Positions 60,499-64,000 of a stretch of DNA of 64,000 bases are shown one piece after another. The DNA comes from Spirochaetales bacterium (GTDB taxonomy: Bacteria > Spirochaetota > Spirochaetia > UBA9216), in the NCBI GenBank assembly GCA_016839055.1, contig JAEKNX010000001.1, positions 62,001 through 126,000 of the forward strand, written 5' to 3'. Every line of letters begins with the position of its first letter. The stretch's first letter is position 1. The notes under the pieces are model-generated. The model ran no database searches. It saw only the letters and a list, made by a program, of their open reading frames with translations, and was not told the DNA's origin. Position numbers and translations under genes: made by a program.

Positions 60499-61932
60499 GT
60501 GGTGAATGAAAGAATTATTGAACTCAAAAATATCAGTAAATCAATAAAGCATAAATTGATAATAAACGATCTCAGTCACAGGATAGACAGGGGAAGTTTC
60601 TCCGGTATTTACGGAATGAACGGTTCGGGAAAGAGCCTCCTGTCGGAAATCATGGCCGGCCGGATAGAACCAGACAGCGGGCGGATAATAAAGAAGGCCG
60701 GCGGCTGCAGGGTCTCGGTTGTCTCCTCATCGGAGGAACGCAGGCTCCTTGAGGAGGAACGTCGGAATGATGATACTGACTTCATGCAGGGGAAGATTGA
60801 TCCGGGGCGTTCGGTCCGGCAGTTTATCCGGGCCGGGATCTGGACTTCGGAAATTGATTTCGATGATCTGGCCTCAGAGTTTGAAATGACGAATGTATTG
60901 GACAGGGGGCTGAGGTTTCTGTCGACAGGTGAGTTCAGGAAATGTCTTCTTCTCCGGGCAATTCTGGAGGCCCCTGATCTTCTTATTCTGGATGATCCTT
61001 TTGCCGGGCTCGATCTCGTAATGAGGAAAGAACTACGGAAGCTTATAGGCAGGATAGAGGGCGCTATTGAGGCTGTTCTGATAATTTCAGGACGAATGAG
61101 TGATTTTGACGGTCTGACTTCGGATATCAGAATACTCGGGGACGGCGCCACCATTGAGGGCCGGGCGGGAAAGATGGAAGTAAGGACTGCGGTACCGGAT
61201 GAAGTCTCGACGGAGCCTGAAACTGAACCCTGTCCAGCGATGGAGCTTGTCCGTCTGGAAGGAGTTTGTCTCAGTTATTATGATCTTAAGGTATTAACGG
61301 ATATCAATTGGAAGATTGTATCGGGTGAGCATTGGCAGATCAGGGGGCGAAACGGAAGTGGAAAGTCAAGTCTCCTGAGTCTTGTTAACGGTGATAACCC
61401 AAAAGCTTACGGACAGAAAATTGACCTTTTTGGCCGTAGGCGGGGAACCGGTGAAACTGTCTGGGATATTAAAAAACGGATTGGAACTGTTTCCGGTACC
61501 CTCCAGCAGAATCACAGGATCAGTCAGAGCGTACTGTCGGTGGCAGTCTCGGGCTTTTTCGACTCTATAGGCCTTTATGAAAAGCCCAATCTTCACCAGC
61601 TTGAGACGGCCGAACACTGGTGCTTGCAGTTCGGGTTGAAAGACTGCCTGAAAACCTCGTTCTCAGATTTATCTGAGGGGTTTAAGCGAAAAGTCCTGAC
61701 GGTGAGGGCGGTAATAAAAAAGCCTGACCTTCTGATTCTCGATGAACCCTGTCAGGGTCTGGATGACTACAACGCGGCGGTTGTCCTTGAGACCGTTGAG
61801 CTTCTGCTTGAGAAAAAGCATTCCACCCTCCTGTATGTAAGCCATGACCCTGAACATAATATGAAATCAATCACGAATATCATGGACCTTGTTCCTCATG
61901 AAGACGGCGGTTATACGAACCGGAACAGCTGA
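60499..61932 (+). CDS. Double ABC ATPase, ModF-like
   Basis: A 477-residue cytoplasmic protein with two ABC domains in tandem and no membrane part. Domain 1: [33 protein letters not shown]. Domain 2: [47 protein letters not shown]. The [23 protein letters not shown]-type stretch is characteristic of ModF (PhrA) of enterobacteria, linked to molybdate genes by position only. The start is one of two adjacent GTG codons (60499 or 60502) behind GGAGG 60486-60490. It is divergent from ilvC and shares its operator region. Confidence 0.83.
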   Translation: MVNERIIELKNISKSIKHKLIINDLSHRIDRGSFSGIYGMNGSGKSLLSEIMAGRIEPDSGRIIKKAGGCRVSVVSSSEERRLLEEERRNDDTDFMQGKIDPGRSVRQFIRAGIWTSEIDFDDLASEFEMTNVLDRGLRFLSTGEFRKCLLLRAILEAPDLLILDDPFAGLDLVMRKELRKLIGRIEGAIEAVLIISGRMSDFDGLTSDIRILGDGATIEGRAGKMEVRTAVPDEVSTEPETEPCPAMELVRLEGVCLSYYDLKVLTDINWKIVSGEHWQIRGRNGSGKSSLLSLVNGDNPKAYGQKIDLFGRRRGTGETVWDIKKRIGTVSGTLQQNHRISQSVLSVAVSGFFDSIGLYEKPNLHQLETAEHWCLQFGLKDCLKTSFSDLSEGFKRKVLTVRAVIKKPDLLILDEPCQGLDDYNAAVVLETVELLLEKKHSTLLYVSHDPEHNMKSITNIMDLVPHEDGGYTNRNS

Positions 61933-62093
61933 CTTCGTAATATCCTCTTAATCTCTACTATGCTCGACCCTTTTTCGCATCCGCGGCTATAAATATTAAG
62001 AAAATCAGGCTTGGACTCTTCTGTTTTCACTTTTTTAAAATTCTCCTAAATAACTTTTCTCAGATTCCGAATATAAAAATGAGGTGTAGGCTG

Positions 62094-62594
62094 ATGAAAC
62101 TTGATGCTTTAGGTATGAAACTTGCGAAATTGATGGATGCGGAGACTGAGCTTCTAAATATTATCTGCTTTGAAGAAGAAAAGCTTCAGAAAGCCCTTCG
62201 AGCAAATAACTGGAATGAAATGGAAGTCGTTATTAACAAACTTGCACCAGTGTCCGAGCGCATGGAGACTATAGAAGCAGATCGTGATTCAGTATATCAG
62301 TCTATGAAAACAAAGCTAGGCAAGAAACAGTCTGACGGATTTTATTCAGTGGCGGCTCATATGGACGGCCGTACCCGTGAAGACTGCCTTTCCGGATATC
62401 GAAAGCTGAAAATAGCGCTGCTTCGGATGCGCGGTCTGACCTCCGGAATTGATCAATATGTCCGCACGGTCGGAGATACCAGCAGGGCTGTACTAAATGA
62501 GGTTTTTCCCCATCGAAAGGGCAGCATTTACTCAAGCACCGGAAGTACCCGGCCGGTTCAGTCAGACCCGATGGTCCTGAACCGCCATCTTTAA
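62094..62594 (+). CDS. flgN: FlgN-like flagellar chaperone
   Basis: A 166-residue all-helical protein (LAKLMDAETELLNIICFEEEKLQKAL, then a heptad-rich coiled coil) with the length and character of FlgN, the export chaperone of FlgK and FlgL. The following gene is flgK, 11 bases on, which supports the assignment. The start is ATG 62094 behind GAGGTG; an ATG 15 bases upstream would place that site inside the gene. The 161-base gap before it has no strong promoter or terminator that I can name. Confidence 0.8.
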   Translation: MKLDALGMKLAKLMDAETELLNIICFEEEKLQKALRANNWNEMEVVINKLAPVSERMETIEADRDSVYQSMKTKLGKKQSDGFYSVAAHMDGRTREDCLSGYRKLKIALLRMRGLTSGIDQYVRTVGDTSRAVLNEVFPHRKGSIYSSTGSTRPVQSDPMVLNRHL

Positions 62595-62605
62595 AGGAGC
62601 ATTGT

Positions 62606-64000
62606 ATGCAGTCAACTTTTACAGGAATTGAAATTGGAAAGAGAAGTCTCGTAGCCCATACTCAGGCGCTTGCAACAGCGGGTCATAACATCAGCAATGC
62701 CTCAGTAGATGGTTATTCCAGGCAGCGGGTTGAGATGGGGGCGGTTGATCCCCTCTATATGCCCGGTCTGAACAGGGAGAATACTCCCGGAATGATAGGT
62801 CAGGGAGTTGCTGTTAACAGGATTGAGCGGATACGCGATATGATCCTTGAAAATAAAATTGTAGGCCAGGCAAAAGATCAGGGTTGGTGGGGAGCCAGAG
62901 ATAACTACATCCTGATGGTCGAGCAGGTCTATAATGAACCCACCGACGCATCGGTAAGAACTCTGATGGATAAATTCTGGGATTCCTGGCAGGAACTGTC
63001 ACTGCATCCAGATGAGCTGCCTGCAAGACAGGCAGTCATAGAGCGTGGTAATGCCCTTGCCGATGGAATGCAGAACAGGTTTGAGTCGCTTAAGGAAATT
63101 AGGTCGATGATTAATGAGGATGTCCAGGTGACTGTAGACCGGGTGAACGCTATTCTCAATGATGTATCATCCCTTAATGAACAGATTGTGAAAATTGAGG
63201 CCATCGGTGACAATCCGAATGATCTATATGATTCACGTGACCGTTTAGTGCGCGATCTTTCATCGATTATAAATATTACAACCGACGGCCGTGACCCTGA
63301 TGAGTTCACTATTCATACCGGCGGACTCCATCTCATGCAGGGTGATCTTGTTCACGGCCTAAAGGCTGAGCCTGATCCGAAGAATGAAGGCTATCTGAAT
63401 GTGCTATGGGCCGATTCAGGTGAAAAAGCCTGGTTCGGAGGCGGACGGCTTGCTTCCCTGATACAGCTTCGTGATGGGGATGTTAGGGGTGAGATTCAGA
63501 ACTTTGATATGATGGTCGTTAATTTTGTAGACCTTGTAAACGAAAACCACAGCGCAGGCTATGGTCTTAACGGAAAAACCGGAGTGGATTTTTTCAAGGA
63601 ATATCCGTTTATTAACAATATAGCCGGAAACTATGACCGCAACGGTGACGGTGATTATGATTCAAGCTGGATCTACCGGATTAACGGTAGTAACAGTCTC
63701 GAGGGGCAGGAGCAGGTCGGAGTCAAGGGAACTATTACCCTCTCGGCCGCAGAGGGTAACAATACGATTGAATATTTTCCTACCGACAGTGTTCAGGATA
63801 TAGTAGACCGGATCAATTATTCCGGCAGCGAAGTGACCGCCGGGCTAAACCGGCTCGGACAGTTGACTCTAAAGGCATCACCGGCAGCTCAGATTGATAA
63901 TCCCGACTTTGTTATAAGACATGTAGAGGACTCAGGACAGTTTTTAACTGGTTATGCCGGAATACTCGCGGCCTCCGGGGAAGCCGGAGCCTATGACTGG
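62606..64000 (+). CDS. flgK: Flagellar hook-associated protein 1 (3' end outside window)
   Basis: The frame is open from ATG 62606 (AAAGGAG 9 bases upstream) to the window edge, 465 residues. It begins with the rod/hook-type N-terminal domain STFTGIEIGKRSLVAHTQALATAGHNISNASVDGYSRQRVEM, then GQGVAVNRIERIRD, a helical D0/D1 region and LMDKFWDSWQELSLHPDELPARQAVIERGNALAD, all typical of FlgK, which joins hook and filament. From ~residue 330 comes the variable surface domain with NYDRNGDGDYDSSW, a calcium-loop-like stretch. Confidence 0.92.
   Translation, partial: MQSTFTGIEIGKRSLVAHTQALATAGHNISNASVDGYSRQRVEMGAVDPLYMPGLNRENTPGMIGQGVAVNRIERIRDMILENKIVGQAKDQGWWGARDNYILMVEQVYNEPTDASVRTLMDKFWDSWQELSLHPDELPARQAVIERGNALADGMQNRFESLKEIRSMINEDVQVTVDRVNAILNDVSSLNEQIVKIEAIGDNPNDLYDSRDRLVRDLSSIINITTDGRDPDEFTIHTGGLHLMQGDLVHGLKAEPDPKNEGYLNVLWADSGEKAWFGGGRLASLIQLRDGDVRGEIQNFDMMVVNFVDLVNENHSAGYGLNGKTGVDFFKEYPFINNIAGNYDRNGDGDYDSSWIYRINGSNSLEGQEQVGVKGTITLSAAEGNNTIEYFPTDSVQDIVDRINYSGSEVTAGLNRLGQLTLKASPAAQIDNPDFVIRHVEDSGQFLTGYAGILAASGEAGAYDW

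Overview
The window reads as chromosome from a free-living, probably anaerobic spirochaete of the Spirochaetales type. The evidence is a set of flagellar and chemotaxis genes (a FlgN/FlgK pair at the right end, a CheA-like kinase at the left end next to small proteins of the kind found beside spirochaetal flagellar operons, a MptE-like motility-associated glycosyltransferase), BMP/PnrA-type and Ugp-type ABC transporters, and oxygen-sensitive Fe-S and Mo/W enzymes. I saw no rRNA, tRNA, CRISPR array or intact insertion sequence. The assignment rests on gene content only.

Layout. 1-2.8 kb: the end of a motility/chemotaxis operon, closed by a terminator. 3.1-7.2 kb (minus strand): glycosyltransferase-like protein, penicillin-binding protein with a PASTA domain, and a small signal peptidase. 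7.2-8.5 kb: a LysM/M23 cell-wall peptidase. 8.6-14.9 kb: a DeoR regulator divergent from an operon with a DHH phosphoesterase, a GHMP kinase and a Ugp-like importer that lacks its ATPase; the shared intergenic region holds a good promoter and two palindromes. 14.9-17.0 kb: an AT-rich patch of decayed genes around one intact phosphoesterase lipoprotein.

17.06-37.1 kb: the most interesting region. Sixteen closely spaced genes read as one ~20 kb operon behind a single TATAAT promoter with a 15-bp GntR-type palindrome: HpcH-type aldolase, two TRZ/ATZ amidohydrolases, a complete BMP-type nucleoside importer, tungsten/molybdenum aldehyde:ferredoxin oxidoreductase with a four-cluster ferredoxin, a PreA-like flavo-FeS protein, a FadR-type regulator, a 2-hydroxyacid dehydrogenase, an M20 hydrolase, a fused FeS/Mo hydroxylase, a full-length transketolase and a GNAT protein with a C-terminal extension. 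The parts list suggests import of a nucleoside or N-heterocycle, hydroxylation, deamination or ring opening, and low-potential electron transfer to ferredoxin. It overlaps only partly with the E. coli ssnA/xdhD/ygeY purine cluster, so the pathway may be undescribed.

37.2-54.4 kb: housekeeping and signalling genes (amino-acid permease, diguanylate cyclase, chemoreceptor, SecA, NAD(P)HX repair enzyme, NUDIX, GH3 glycosidase, orphan DNA methyltransferase). 54.6-58.9 kb: PAP2 phosphatase; a YjdF-family gene behind a structured leader that fits a yjdF-class riboswitch; a probable structured RNA of about 145 nt; a DsrE-like protein; a saccharopine-dehydrogenase-family enzyme. 58.9-64 kb: ilvC with a promoter and two operators, a ModF-like double ABC ATPase, FlgN and the start of FlgK, which runs off the window.

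Scattered between genes are four copies of a small hairpin repeat sharing arms such as GATTTTTGAAA and AATTCCCTCA, and a 32-bp tandem repeat derived from the 3' end of secA.
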